A stretch of DNA of 64,000 bases from Enterococcus canis NBRC 100695 (lineage in GTDB: Bacteria > Bacillota > Bacilli > Lactobacillales > Enterococcaceae), in the NCBI RefSeq assembly GCF_001544375.1, contig NZ_BCQJ01000001.1, positions 604,275 through 668,274 on the forward strand. Direction: 5' to 3'. Positions within the stretch are counted from its first letter, which is position 1, and each line of letters opens with the position of its first letter. The translations under genes were made by a program, and so were the position numbers. Below are positions 8,779 through 16,982 of this stretch, one piece after another. The notes beneath the pieces were generated by a model. The model was not told the origin of the DNA, did not search any database, and saw only the letters and a program-made list of their open reading frames with translations.

Positions 8779-9638
8779 CGCTGCTCCTTCCAGTAGTACC
8801 AGCCACCTAATGTTATGGGTGTTTCAGAAACTATTAGGGTCGTTTTAGGAATTGCCAAATGTTCTCTCAGCGCTGCCCTTACCTTTTCATTTTTCTCCAG
8901 CACAGACCCAGTCAACGCAACGACAATTGGCTCATTATGATTTACGCACAAAAAATCAATCAATTGAGCTAAATGTTTCCCTGCTTGCTGCTGCAATTTC
9001 AAGGCTGTCTCAGTTTGTGAACCTGCAACAAAGACTGCCGCATTTGCAACCTCCTCCTTATTCAAGTGATAAAACTGACGAACTGCTTCCGTTGGAGTTG
9101 AAAAGCCTAACCATTTTATAAAAGCTGAAGTAAACGGCGTGATCATTCGCCGATCAATATCTTCTACGACCTGCTTATAGGCTTGCTTTCCAAGCCAATA
9201 GCCACTGCCCTCGTCACCAAGAATGTGCCCCCAGCCGCCTGCACGAAAAAATTGACCTTTATATTTCAAATATCCCACCGAACCTGTGCCAGAAATCAGA
9301 AGCGCGCCATCCTCGCCTTTTAGCTTTGCATACAACGCTAGCTTAGCGTCATTCATTAAAAACAAAGGGATGCCAAAACGACTCCACTTTTGCTGTAACT
9401 CCTCCTCATAGCCAGAAGTATCCAGACCAGCAATCCCCAGGATAATTGCTTGACATTCGCCATTGAGCTGGGTAAGCAGCTTCGCTAAGCTTTCAGTAAT
9501 GGTATCCAGTGCGCCGCTCTTATCCGCAACTACATTACCTGGTCCCGAAATAATTTCGTTTATCAAATCTCCCGTATTCGTATAGGCTGAGAACACAGAT
9601 TTTGTTCCACCACAATCTCCACAAATAATAAAGTTCAT
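8775..9638 (-). CDS. BadF/BadG-type amino-sugar kinase (GlcNAc or MurNAc kinase)
   Basis: A 287-residue ASKHA-fold kinase of the BadF/BadG/BcrA/BcrD ATPase family. It shows the phosphate-1 motif CGDCGGTKS (residues 6-14), the LISGTGSVGY phosphate-2 loop and a GGWGHILGDEGSGYW segment typical of N-acetylglucosamine kinases. Clostridial MurK, which phosphorylates both MurNAc and GlcNAc, belongs to the same family, so either sugar is plausible here. The coupled anmK gene and the cytosolic nagZ suggest it phosphorylates sugars released by intracellular NagZ. The ATG follows GAAAGAGGG. Divergent from murR. Confidence 0.88.
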   Translation of the reverse strand: MNFIICGDCGGTKSVFSAYTNTGDLINEIISGPGNVVADKSGALDTITESLAKLLTQLNGECQAIILGIAGLDTSGYEEELQQKWSRFGIPLFLMNDAKLALYAKLKGEDGALLISGTGSVGYLKYKGQFFRAGGWGHILGDEGSGYWLGKQAYKQVVEDIDRRMITPFTSAFIKWLGFSTPTEAVRQFYHLNKEEVANAAVFVAGSQTETALKLQQQAGKHLAQLIDFLCVNHNEPIVVALTGSVLEKNEKVRAALREHLAIPKTTLIVSETPITLGGWYYWKEQR

Positions 9639-9682
9639 CTTTCCAACCCTCTTTCTAGTTTCTTTACTTTTTTACAGCGCAC

Positions 9683-9698
9683 AAGTACTTTAGTACTT
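9683..9698. promoter_or_regulatory. Palindrome in the murR / amino-sugar kinase divergent promoter region
   Basis: AAGTACT-TT-AGTACTT is a perfect 7-base inverted repeat in the 100-base region between the divergent kinase gene and the RpiR regulator. A TATAAT for the regulator gene follows at 9710-9715. The position suggests an operator, but the sequence does not match the palindromes seen at murQ and the EIIC gene. Confidence 0.45.
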
Positions 9699-9738
9699 CT
9701 CTTATATGTTATAATTTTTCTGAAAGGAAGGTGCTACT

Positions 9739-10590
9739 ATGAGCGTTCTTTCTCGGATTCAAAGTATCCAAACTGAACTGTCCAGTGCCGAAAAAAAAAT
9801 TTTTGACTTTATAAAAGAAAATCCCGAACAAATTGCCACAATGACCGCTGAGCAAATTGCAAATGCTAGCTCGGTTAGTGCGCCGACCGTTGTTCGTTTT
9901 GCAAAAAAAATTGGCTTTAATAGTCTTACGGAATTTAAGATTAGGCTGTCTACCGATTTACAGCAAAACTTCAATCCAGATGGTTATGCAGACGTTGCAC
10001 TTAATGAAAGTATAGCGAGCTTGAAAAATAAATTGAGTCAAAATGCTCAGTTAACCATTCACGAAACCGCCAAACTGCTAGATGAACGACTATTGTTAAA
10101 GGCAGCCGAACATTTAGAGCGTGCCAGCAGAATAATCGTTGCTGGAAGTGGTGCCTCCCATTTGGTGGCAGAAGATATTTCGCAAAAATGGGGCCGTATT
10201 GGAACAAATATTACGGTGGAGAATGACTATAACTCGTTAGTTCCACAGCTGACAAATGCCTCTAAAAAAACCGTTCTTTGGCTTGTTTCTAATTCTGGAA
10301 CTACGCCAGAAATTATTGGCTATGCTAAAACAGCCAAACAACTAGGTATCCCCTTAATTACACTAACAAGATTTGGTCCTAATCCATTAAGTAAATTAGC
10401 AACTGTTCCACTACAAGTATCCAATCCAAAAGAATCTTCAAACCGTAGTGCAGCAACTGATTCAATTATCGCCCAATTTCTAGCGGTTGATATTCTGTTC
10501 TATCTTTTTATTAGTCGCAACCCAAGCAATGCAGACCATATCCGCCGTTCCAGCGAAGCCATAGACTTATTTAGAAAAGATTATTTATAA
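9739..10590 (+). CDS. murR: MurR/RpiR family transcriptional regulator
   Basis: A 283-residue regulator with an N-terminal RpiR helix-turn-helix domain (about 1-75; recognition region ASSVSAPTVVRFAKKIGF) and a C-terminal sugar isomerase (SIS) domain (about 110-260; VAGSGASHLVAEDI and SNSGTTPEI motifs) that would sense a phosphorylated sugar, most likely MurNAc-6-phosphate. It sits in the middle of the recycling cluster, divergent from the kinases and convergent with the AmiE-like gene. The ATG follows GAAAGGAAGG. Assignment as MurR rests on context; the family itself is clear. Confidence 0.88.
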   Translation: MSVLSRIQSIQTELSSAEKKIFDFIKENPEQIATMTAEQIANASSVSAPTVVRFAKKIGFNSLTEFKIRLSTDLQQNFNPDGYADVALNESIASLKNKLSQNAQLTIHETAKLLDERLLLKAAEHLERASRIIVAGSGASHLVAEDISQKWGRIGTNITVENDYNSLVPQLTNASKKTVLWLVSNSGTTPEIIGYAKTAKQLGIPLITLTRFGPNPLSKLATVPLQVSNPKESSNRSAATDSIIAQFLAVDILFYLFISRNPSNADHIRRSSEAIDLFRKDYL

Positions 10591-10603
10591 GCTATTATCA
10601 GTA

Positions 10604-10648
10604 AAAAGAGGTATGTAGAATTCCATTCGACTTCTACATACCTCTTTT
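10604..10648. terminator. Bidirectional terminator between murR and the AmiE-like gene
   Basis: A 17-base perfect stem, AAAAGAGGTATGTAGAA with TTCTACATACCTCTTTT (10604-10620 with 10632-10648), carries A-rich and T-rich flanks and can act in both directions. It overlaps the stop codon of the - strand gene by two bases. Confidence 0.88.
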
Positions 10649-11645
10649 ATGCAATTGGCTCCCTCAATGAATACTGATTTTCAAGTTCCAGAAACTCACG
10701 TAAATAGCGATGTAATTCTTTACGATATGAGATAAAACGTTGATCTGTTCCGCACAATACCCGATTAGTCAAAAATACGATCCCAATATGCGCGTTCTTA
10801 TCAAGCATTATACTAGTACCTGTATAACCTGTATGACCAATTGTATTTGTTGAGAAGCCTTCAAAAAAGGATTGTTTTCCTCCACTTAAGACCCAGCCAA
10901 GACCTCTTCGATCCCCCAATGTTTCAGTCTGAAGTTCCATTGCTTTTAAATAGAAAGAAGCTGAACTAGAATCCCAAAACTGTAAATAGCGAGCAAGATC
11001 ACGTGCCGTGCCAAATAGTCCCGCATGACCAGTGTTTCTATTAAAAAAACGTGCATTTCCGTCATCGACTGCGCCTATAACTCTGGTAGGGATACCATCG
11101 TCAGAGCTAAAATTAGTATTTCCCATTCCCAGTTTAAGAAATACTCTATGTGCACTTTCAGCAAGTATTTCTTTGTTCATACGCTCAATAATCAGTCCCA
11201 ACAAGATATAGCCTGTATCACTGTAAACCACTTGTTTATCAGGTTCAGATTGCGTAGTTTGCTGCAATAATGCTTTCAGAGGATTTTGTTCTTTTTGCTC
11301 ATAAAACCTAATGTGTGCAGGTAAACCCGCCGAATGTCTTAGAAGGGAATAGACAGAAAGTTTTCCATAAGGATGTCCTTCAAATTCTGTTAGATAATCT
11401 TGAACGATACCATCTAAAGAAATACTATTCTCTTCTAGTAAATCTAAAATTAACGGTAACGTAGCCACTACTTTTGTTAATGAAGCTAAGTCAAACCGCG
11501 TATTTATGGTTGGCGTCCTGTTATCAGCATCTTTTCCAATAGATTCGACAAGAAGGGGCCCTTGTTTGTTAAAGACAACAAGTACTCCACAAGAAAAAAT
11601 GGACTGTTGTACCCCCTCTTCTAAATAACGAGCAATATCGTCCAT
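10647..11645 (-). CDS. AmiE-like serine hydrolase (beta-lactamase family)
   Basis: A 332-residue serine hydrolase with the catalytic SLTK tetrad (S55-K58), YSD (141-143) and GHTGYTG motifs of the beta-lactamase/PBP4* fold. In B. subtilis the neighbour of nagZ in the muropeptide operon is AmiE, an N-acetylmuramyl-L-alanine amidase of this same fold, so an amidase role in stripping peptides from MurNAc is a reasonable inference. No signal peptide is seen, unlike secreted AmiE. The start is taken at the ATG at 11645, one base after the nagZ stop. An in-frame TTG at 11681 lies inside nagZ and has no clear ribosome site. Confidence 0.75.
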   Translation of the reverse strand: MDDIARYLEEGVQQSIFSCGVLVVFNKQGPLLVESIGKDADNRTPTINTRFDLASLTKVVATLPLILDLLEENSISLDGIVQDYLTEFEGHPYGKLSVYSLLRHSAGLPAHIRFYEQKEQNPLKALLQQTTQSEPDKQVVYSDTGYILLGLIIERMNKEILAESAHRVFLKLGMGNTNFSSDDGIPTRVIGAVDDGNARFFNRNTGHAGLFGTARDLARYLQFWDSSSASFYLKAMELQTETLGDRRGLGWVLSGGKQSFFEGFSTNTIGHTGYTGTSIMLDKNAHIGIVFLTNRVLCGTDQRFISYRKELHRYLREFLELENQYSLREPIA

Positions 11646-11646
11646 T

Positions 11647-13197
11647 TTATTTGCTCTCGACTCCTTTATAAAGACCAGCAACTGCTACTCTGACTGCTTC
11701 TTCTGTAAACTCAAAAGGTGTAATATACGCAAATAAATCAGAAACCCATTTAGCATCATATGGATTTCTTAAAGCGATAAGCGCAATTTCACTTATTTTT
11801 TCATGTAAAGCTTGATAAATCAGAGCTTGCTTATCTTTATCAGAACGGATATTATATGTTGTCATCAATAGGTGATCGTATGAAGAAGAGATATCGCCAA
11901 TCTTTTTTATAGTAGTTTCAACGGTATCTTCATTAGAAACAGTATAAATTCGAAAGTTATCACTATACTCGCTTATTACTTTTTCCAAAGGAACTGCTAA
12001 ATGATTAGGATCTTCTACTTTTGAAAAAATGGTATTTTCAAAAGTAATAACGAGCAAGGATTCATCCTTTTTCCACGTTATCGAAGGCATTTGTGAAAAC
12101 ATCTCACTCTTTTGGTAAATCTCTCTTGCTAACTTTTCATGGTTGTTTACCATCGCTAAAAAATTATCAGAATCAAAAGTTTCCTGATTTGTCCAACGTC
12201 CATATTTCTGATAAAAAGCTAATACCCTTTTATCCGACTCCTTAAGGATTGTAAGAAATGCAGAATCTTCAGTAGCTTTTTTGATAGCCCGTTTAATTGT
12301 ACTAGCCTGCTTCTCAAAGGTATGTGAGATCATTGCTATATCGATTCCATTTTCTAAAGCCTTCACACCTGCGTTTTCAGTACCAATTGTTTCTGCTATC
12401 GCATTCATTTCAAGGCAATCAGTTACAATAACACCCTGATAATCAAGCTCCTTTCGCAGAATATTTACAACTTTATTAGACAGGCTGGCAGGTAGCCGCT
12501 CTGCTTCGATTTTTGGAAAATAGACATGTGCCAACATTATTGATGCAGCACCAACCTTTATACCAGATTTAAAAGGAATAAATTCATTCTGACGAAGATG
12601 TGTTAGGTCATGTTCAATTATCGGTAGCGAAAGATGTGAATCCACCGTAGTATCACCATGACCTGGAAAATGTTTCAATGTTGCAGCTATCTCTCGTTGA
12701 ATCCCTTCAACGGCATTGGCTACAAAATTTGCAGCAATCTTAGGATTATCGCCAAAAGAACGAACGCCGATAACGGGATTATCGGGATTATTGTTCACAT
12801 CAGCAACTGGGGCTAAATTCCAAGTTATACCAAGTTTAGAAAGCTCTTCCGCAGACGCACGGTAACTTTCCTCCGCATATAGAGGATTTTGCGTACTTCC
12901 CAGCGACATGGCGCCCGGCAAGAGACTCATACCGTTGACTAGTCGACGAATCACGCCATTTTCTTGGTCAACAGAAATCAAAATAGGATGAACGTATCCC
13001 GCTTCCTCTGCCAATTGCTGCAATTCCTGAATAAGCTGAAATACTTGTTTAGGAGATTCAATATTCCGGCTAAATAGAATAATTGAACCTACATAATACG
13101 TTTGAATCATTTCCCTAATTGAATCATTTACCTCTAAGCCGTCAAAGCCAACAACAAAGTGACGACCGACTAATTTTCTAATAGCTGTTGTATCCAT
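11647..13197 (-). CDS. nagZ: Beta-N-acetylglucosaminidase NagZ, GH3 family
   Basis: A 516-residue GH3 enzyme that removes non-reducing GlcNAc from muropeptides or GlcNAc-(anhydro)MurNAc. The NagZ signature KHFPGHGD is at about 175-182 with the catalytic Asp-x-His pair D186 and H188, and the nucleophile region is VIVTDCLEMNA. It has the longer two-domain form seen in Bacillus NagZ. No signal peptide, so it is predicted to be cytoplasmic. The ATG at 13197 follows GAAGGTGAA; the TTG at 13200 is too close to that site. Lies between mupG and the AmiE-like gene with spacing of 11 bases and 1 base. Confidence 0.94.
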   Translation of the reverse strand: MDTTAIRKLVGRHFVVGFDGLEVNDSIREMIQTYYVGSIILFSRNIESPKQVFQLIQELQQLAEEAGYVHPILISVDQENGVIRRLVNGMSLLPGAMSLGSTQNPLYAEESYRASAEELSKLGITWNLAPVADVNNNPDNPVIGVRSFGDNPKIAANFVANAVEGIQREIAATLKHFPGHGDTTVDSHLSLPIIEHDLTHLRQNEFIPFKSGIKVGAASIMLAHVYFPKIEAERLPASLSNKVVNILRKELDYQGVIVTDCLEMNAIAETIGTENAGVKALENGIDIAMISHTFEKQASTIKRAIKKATEDSAFLTILKESDKRVLAFYQKYGRWTNQETFDSDNFLAMVNNHEKLAREIYQKSEMFSQMPSITWKKDESLLVITFENTIFSKVEDPNHLAVPLEKVISEYSDNFRIYTVSNEDTVETTIKKIGDISSSYDHLLMTTYNIRSDKDKQALIYQALHEKISEIALIALRNPYDAKWVSDLFAYITPFEFTEEAVRVAVAGLYKGVESK

Positions 13198-13208
13198 CAA
13201 TTCACCTT

Positions 13209-14252
13209 CTATAAAGCATCTAATGGGACAAACACAATTTTTGTTGTTCGATCAATCCACTGTAATACATCGACAAACTCAGGATGGACGAATCCAATAC
13301 AGTTGGTAGAAGCAGAAAATTGCAAGTCCCTTTTACATAAGTTTATTTCTCCACTGTAACGTCCGCCTAACCCATTCTCCATAGTAATCATACCTTTTCT
13401 TCGTGCGAGCGTCTTTCGAATAGGGATATCTGGAATTCTCGGGGTAGCCAAGCGGATAACACGTTCTGGTATATCTTTTCTAACATCAAAAGTCGTATTA
13501 TATAATTCATGATATTCTTTTGATAACAATACAGGAATTGTCATAACCTTTTCTGCCAAATATTTATGAATCATCTTCAGTGTTGATAATTCTGCCAGGC
13601 TATCTCCAATTAAGATATTATGAACACCCATACTATAGCTAAGCTCTACTGCCGCTACAAATGGATGCACATCGCGGTGTTTTTCAAGTGTAGGCAGTCC
13701 TTGATACAGCGGGAAACGCTTCAATCGATCACCAGGAACGAAGCCTAAAATATTCAAATGGCGCTCTTGGAATTTTCGATTATCTTTGATAAAGCTTGCT
13801 TCTGAAAGCCCTGTATCTTGTTTTGGATAAAAATTGTGTGCCAGTTGAATTTTAGTCAAATCAAGTCCGGCCTCTTCGGCACTATCTAAAAACGCACTGG
13901 AAACAATACTAGCATTTAAAAACAGATGAAAATCTTGCTGCCATTCTACTAGCTGTCTAACATCATCAAATCCATAATCAAGACGGACAGCCTGGATACC
14001 AAGTTTTTTTAGGGCTGCCATGTCGCCAGACACAATACCTAACTTTTCAAAAGTTACTGGAGAAACGTCCGGTACTAAAAGTAACCCATTTTCTTTACAT
14101 GTTTTTAACAGAAGTGGCAATTTTTCATTTAGATCAGAAAAATCTTCTTCTGGAATATGGAGCGAAGTAAACACATACTTCGCTCCAATTTTCGCAGCCT
14201 CTTCTAAATATTGAATATCCAAATCTTTGAGATATGTTGAAATTCCTAACAT
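13209..14252 (-). CDS. mupG: MupG-type 6-phospho-N-acetylmuramidase (DUF871)
   Basis: A 347-residue protein with an N-terminal TIM barrel and a small C-terminal beta domain, matching the DUF871/MupG family. Staphylococcus aureus MupG cleaves MurNAc-6-phosphate-GlcNAc that has been imported by a PTS. The N-terminal GISTYLKDLD and the RLDYGF and AHNFYPKQDTGLS segments are family features. The ATG follows GGAGGG. It lies 20 bases after the EIIC gene, consistent with acting on the sugar phosphate that the PTS delivers. Function is inferred from the family and position. Confidence 0.88.
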   Translation of the reverse strand: MLGISTYLKDLDIQYLEEAAKIGAKYVFTSLHIPEEDFSDLNEKLPLLLKTCKENGLLLVPDVSPVTFEKLGIVSGDMAALKKLGIQAVRLDYGFDDVRQLVEWQQDFHLFLNASIVSSAFLDSAEEAGLDLTKIQLAHNFYPKQDTGLSEASFIKDNRKFQERHLNILGFVPGDRLKRFPLYQGLPTLEKHRDVHPFVAAVELSYSMGVHNILIGDSLAELSTLKMIHKYLAEKVMTIPVLLSKEYHELYNTTFDVRKDIPERVIRLATPRIPDIPIRKTLARRKGMITMENGLGGRYSGEINLCKRDLQFSASTNCIGFVHPEFVDVLQWIDRTTKIVFVPLDAL

Positions 14253-14272
14253 TTTTTGCCCTCCAGATTTCG

Positions 14273-15652
14273 TTAGCTATTATCTGCAATTCCTTCTGCC
14301 AAATTACGATTTGCTAGTTTTTTTGCTGAATCCTCTTTCTCAACTTCACGTTCTTGGCGATCGAGCGCTACAACAAATGGATAGAAAATCAAGAAATTAA
14401 TGACCCAGCCCGCTAATACAAAGGCTAGCGCACGCCAGTCTCCCCCGGTAGATAAGAAGGCTTTGATTGGTGCTGGTGTAATCCATGGAACTGATAGGAC
14501 AGGAATTGGAATCCATTTCAGAGAAACTAGAATAATCGCTAAAACGTTCATAATAACTGGGCCTAATACAAACGGAATCATCATTAGTGGATTCAGCATG
14601 ATAGGTAGACCAAAAATAAGTGGCTCACCAATATTGAATAATGCCGGAGCTGTAGATAAGCCCCCCATTGAGCGGTATCTCTTTGATTTTGCTAACAATA
14701 AAGCCAAGCATAATGGTGCCAGTCCAATCATGACATAGTTATCTTGGAAAATACTTGTGTAGATGTGTGGCAATGTTTCGCCTAATTGGAAAGCGGTTTG
14801 ATTTTCTGCTACCATTTGTGTCCAGAAAGTACCAGCAACCCCACTTACGATATTTCCACCATGAATTCCCACTGACCATAGAACGCGGTTCAAAATAGTA
14901 GCAATTAGCATCGCCACAGGTGTATCTCCAACAACTACTAAAGGCTGGAAGATGTTCATAATCATTTCAGGTAAGTTTAGCGCTAAAACAGATCCAATAA
15001 TCCACCAGAAAATAACAACAAATAAACTTGGAATTAGGGCACTAAATGCATTTGATACCATTGGAGGTACGTTTTCAGGAAGTTTTATTGTTAGCTTCCG
15101 ACGAACGAAGAAACGATATAACTCAACTGTTACTATAGCAACAATAATAGCTGCAAAAACGCCTAAAGCACCTTGATAAGCTGTTGAAACACCAGAAAAT
15201 GCTACTGCCGTAGTAGAACCTTCTGCAACTGATTGAGCACTTGCAGCCAGTTCTTCTGGGGTCGTTCCAGTAATTGTTTGGACAGTTTGGGCAGGATTTA
15301 ATAGGAACCACGAAGCTACTGCCAAAATCATCGGTTGTAGAATGTCCGTTCCTTCTCCTTTATTTTTGTTATACCATTCTATAGTCGCATAAGCTGTCGT
15401 AATAACTGTATAAAGAGCAATAAATGATGTCCCAACACCAGATGCAGCTGCGATTTTCCACCGGAAATCGCCAAGAAAATCTAAATAAGGCTGATAAGGA
15501 AATGACGCTACCAATAAGAACATAGATCCAATAACTAACAAACTCATAATTCCTAATCCATTACGCTGAATTACTTGAATATAGCGTAAATTTGCAAAGC
15601 GAATAAGTGGTGGTGCGATACGATTCTCGATAAATTCTGTCATTTTTTTCAT
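14273..15652 (-). CDS. PTS EIIC component, lactose/cellobiose family
   Basis: A 459-residue polytopic membrane protein of the Lac-family PTS EIIC type (CelB/ChbC-like), with the conserved region IHGGNIVSG and the NIGEPLIFGLPIMLNP signature. It has no fused IIB or IIA domain and none is encoded nearby, so partner domains must come from elsewhere. The usual MurNAc transporter MurP is a Glc-family IIBC protein, which this is not. The setting between murQ and mupG points to import of MurNAc or a MurNAc-GlcNAc disaccharide. Its promoter carries an operator-like palindrome shared with murQ and a cre site. Confidence 0.88.
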   Translation of the reverse strand: MKKMTEFIENRIAPPLIRFANLRYIQVIQRNGLGIMSLLVIGSMFLLVASFPYQPYLDFLGDFRWKIAAASGVGTSFIALYTVITTAYATIEWYNKNKGEGTDILQPMILAVASWFLLNPAQTVQTITGTTPEELAASAQSVAEGSTTAVAFSGVSTAYQGALGVFAAIIVAIVTVELYRFFVRRKLTIKLPENVPPMVSNAFSALIPSLFVVIFWWIIGSVLALNLPEMIMNIFQPLVVVGDTPVAMLIATILNRVLWSVGIHGGNIVSGVAGTFWTQMVAENQTAFQLGETLPHIYTSIFQDNYVMIGLAPLCLALLLAKSKRYRSMGGLSTAPALFNIGEPLIFGLPIMLNPLMMIPFVLGPVIMNVLAIILVSLKWIPIPVLSVPWITPAPIKAFLSTGGDWRALAFVLAGWVINFLIFYPFVVALDRQEREVEKEDSAKKLANRNLAEGIADNS

Positions 15653-15671
15653 TTTTTAACATCTCCTCGTT

Positions 15672-15685
15672 CGTAATCGTTTACA
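15672..15685 (-). promoter_or_regulatory. Probable CcpA cre site downstream of the EIIC promoter
   Basis: On the - strand TGTAAACGATTACG matches the cre consensus TGWAANCGNTNWCA at 13 of 14 positions. It lies just downstream of the TATAAT of the EIIC gene, a position where CcpA typically represses transcription. Confidence 0.65.
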
Positions 15686-15690
15686 ATTTT

Positions 15691-15718
15691 ATTATACATA
15701 CAAGAAATAAAAATTCAA
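15691..15718 (-). promoter_or_regulatory. Promoter of the EIIC-mupG-nagZ-amiE operon
   Basis: TTGAAT (15718-15713), a 16-base spacer and TATAAT (15696-15691) form a good sigma-A promoter. The operator-like repeat at 15703-15716 covers the -35 and most of the spacer. Confidence 0.7.
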
Positions 15719-15750
15719 CATATTTATAGTTATTAAGAATTTTTATTTCT
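15703..15750. repeat. Two inverted copies of a MurR-like operator
   Basis: AGAAATAAAAATTC at 15703-15716 is repeated as its exact reverse complement at 15737-15750, centres 34 bases apart. On the - strand the proximal copy reads TTGAATTTTTATTTC, close to TTGAAATATCATTTC at the murQ promoter. The shared pattern TTGAAnTnTnATTTC is a plausible binding site for the MurR/RpiR regulator. Confidence 0.6.
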
Positions 15751-15814
15751 ACCATTTCAAATCCTTCTTACCAAATTATCAGTCTTAATACCCGGTAAAT
15801 CCTCGCTTGATTGT

Positions 15815-16714
15815 TTATACATGTTGATGCCCTATTGCTTTACGAATATGTCCTTTATGTTCTGCAAGTAAACTTTCCGCTTCATTTGCTTCATAACCAG
15901 TTAAAATCATGGTAATGGCTAGTTTAACTTTTTGATTTGCTCTCTCAAAATAACTTTCTGCAACCTCATACGATACGTCTGTTGCATCCATAATAATGCG
16001 TTTACTTCTCTCAATTAGTTTTTCATTCGTAGGTTTCACGTCAATCATAAGATTTTGATAGACCTTGCCTAGTTGTACCATTGTGATAGTTGAAATTGCA
16101 TTTAGAACTAGTTTTTGGGCTGTACCTGCTTTCATCCTGGTCGATCCAGTCAATACTTCGGGTCCCACTGCTAATTCGATAGCATGATCTGCATAGTGAC
16201 TCATTTCAGCATTTGAATTGCATGAAATAGCACCAGTGGTAACGCCTATTTTCCTAGCGTATGTAAGTCCACCAATAACATAAGGAGTGCGGCCACTTGC
16301 ACTAATTCCAATCAGAATATCTTTAGGTGATAATTGTCTAGCCATTAAATCTTCTTCGGCTAATGTAAGAGAATCTTCCGCACCTTCAACTGCTTGCGTT
16401 ACTGCAACTTCTCCACCTGCAATAATGCCCTGAACTAATTCAGGATCAGTGCTAAATGTAGGTACACATTCTGCAGCATCCAAAATTCCTAGTCTACCAC
16501 TTGTACCAGCACCTAAATAAAATAAACGTCCCCCTTCCTCCATTCTGGAAACAACTGTTCGAATCATTTCAGCAATCTCTTCTTTTTGTGCAGCAATCGC
16601 CTCTAACACATGATAGTCTTCATTATTCAATAATGTTATTGCATCTTCAATCGATAATTCATCTAAAGACATTGAGAATTCATTACGTTTCTCTGTTGTT
16701 AAATTCTCTAACAT
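15815..16714 (-). CDS. murQ: N-acetylmuramic acid 6-phosphate etherase
   Basis: A 299-residue SIS-domain enzyme that cleaves the lactyl ether of MurNAc-6-phosphate to give GlcNAc-6-phosphate and D-lactate. Family motifs are GAGTSGRLGILDAAE, the GGEVAVTQAVEGAEDS segment and GSTRMKAGTAQK. Length is typical. It is transcribed from its own promoter and precedes the EIIC gene by 162 bases, with a second promoter in between. It is the convergence point for MurNAc-6-phosphate from the PTS, from AnmK, and possibly from the BadF-type kinase and MupG. The ATG follows AAAGAGGGG. Confidence 0.96.
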   Translation of the reverse strand: MLENLTTEKRNEFSMSLDELSIEDAITLLNNEDYHVLEAIAAQKEEIAEMIRTVVSRMEEGGRLFYLGAGTSGRLGILDAAECVPTFSTDPELVQGIIAGGEVAVTQAVEGAEDSLTLAEEDLMARQLSPKDILIGISASGRTPYVIGGLTYARKIGVTTGAISCNSNAEMSHYADHAIELAVGPEVLTGSTRMKAGTAQKLVLNAISTITMVQLGKVYQNLMIDVKPTNEKLIERSKRIIMDATDVSYEVAESYFERANQKVKLAITMILTGYEANEAESLLAEHKGHIRKAIGHQHV

Positions 16715-16748
16715 ATTTTCCCCTCTTTCCCATTAGTTTACGAAAATA

Positions 16749-16777
16749 ATAATACCATCGATGAAATGATATTTCAA
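16749..16777 (-). promoter_or_regulatory. murQ promoter with overlapping palindromic operator
   Basis: TTGAAA (16777-16772), a 17-base spacer and TATTAT (16754-16749) form the promoter. The palindrome TGAAAT-GAT-ATTTCA at 16762-16776 overlaps the -35 and spacer, exactly where the related palindrome lies in the EIIC promoter. This suggests shared repression by the MurR-like regulator. Confidence 0.68.
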
Positions 16778-16910
16778 TATTTTTTATAAATAAAAGATAT
16801 TTTATTTCTTTTTCGTGCTACTTTTATCTAAATTGCTTGATTAAAAACCATTATCAATAGTTAGGTTTTAAGTTAAAATTTCACTCTCTAATTATTGCGA
16901 TAAAATAGTT

Positions 16911-16958
16911 AAAACAAAAAAACTAGCACTTAAGGACAACTCACTTAAGCGCTAGTTT
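16911..16958 (-). terminator. Terminator of the gntR-agaS-lacD operon
   Basis: Stem AAACTAGC/GCTAGTTT (16920-16927 with 16951-16958), extended inward by CACTTAAG/CTTAAGC, followed on the - strand by TTTTTTTG. It lies about 25 bases after the lacD stop. Confidence 0.85.
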
Positions 16959-16982
16959 CTCTCTTTTAAAAATTGAATTTTT

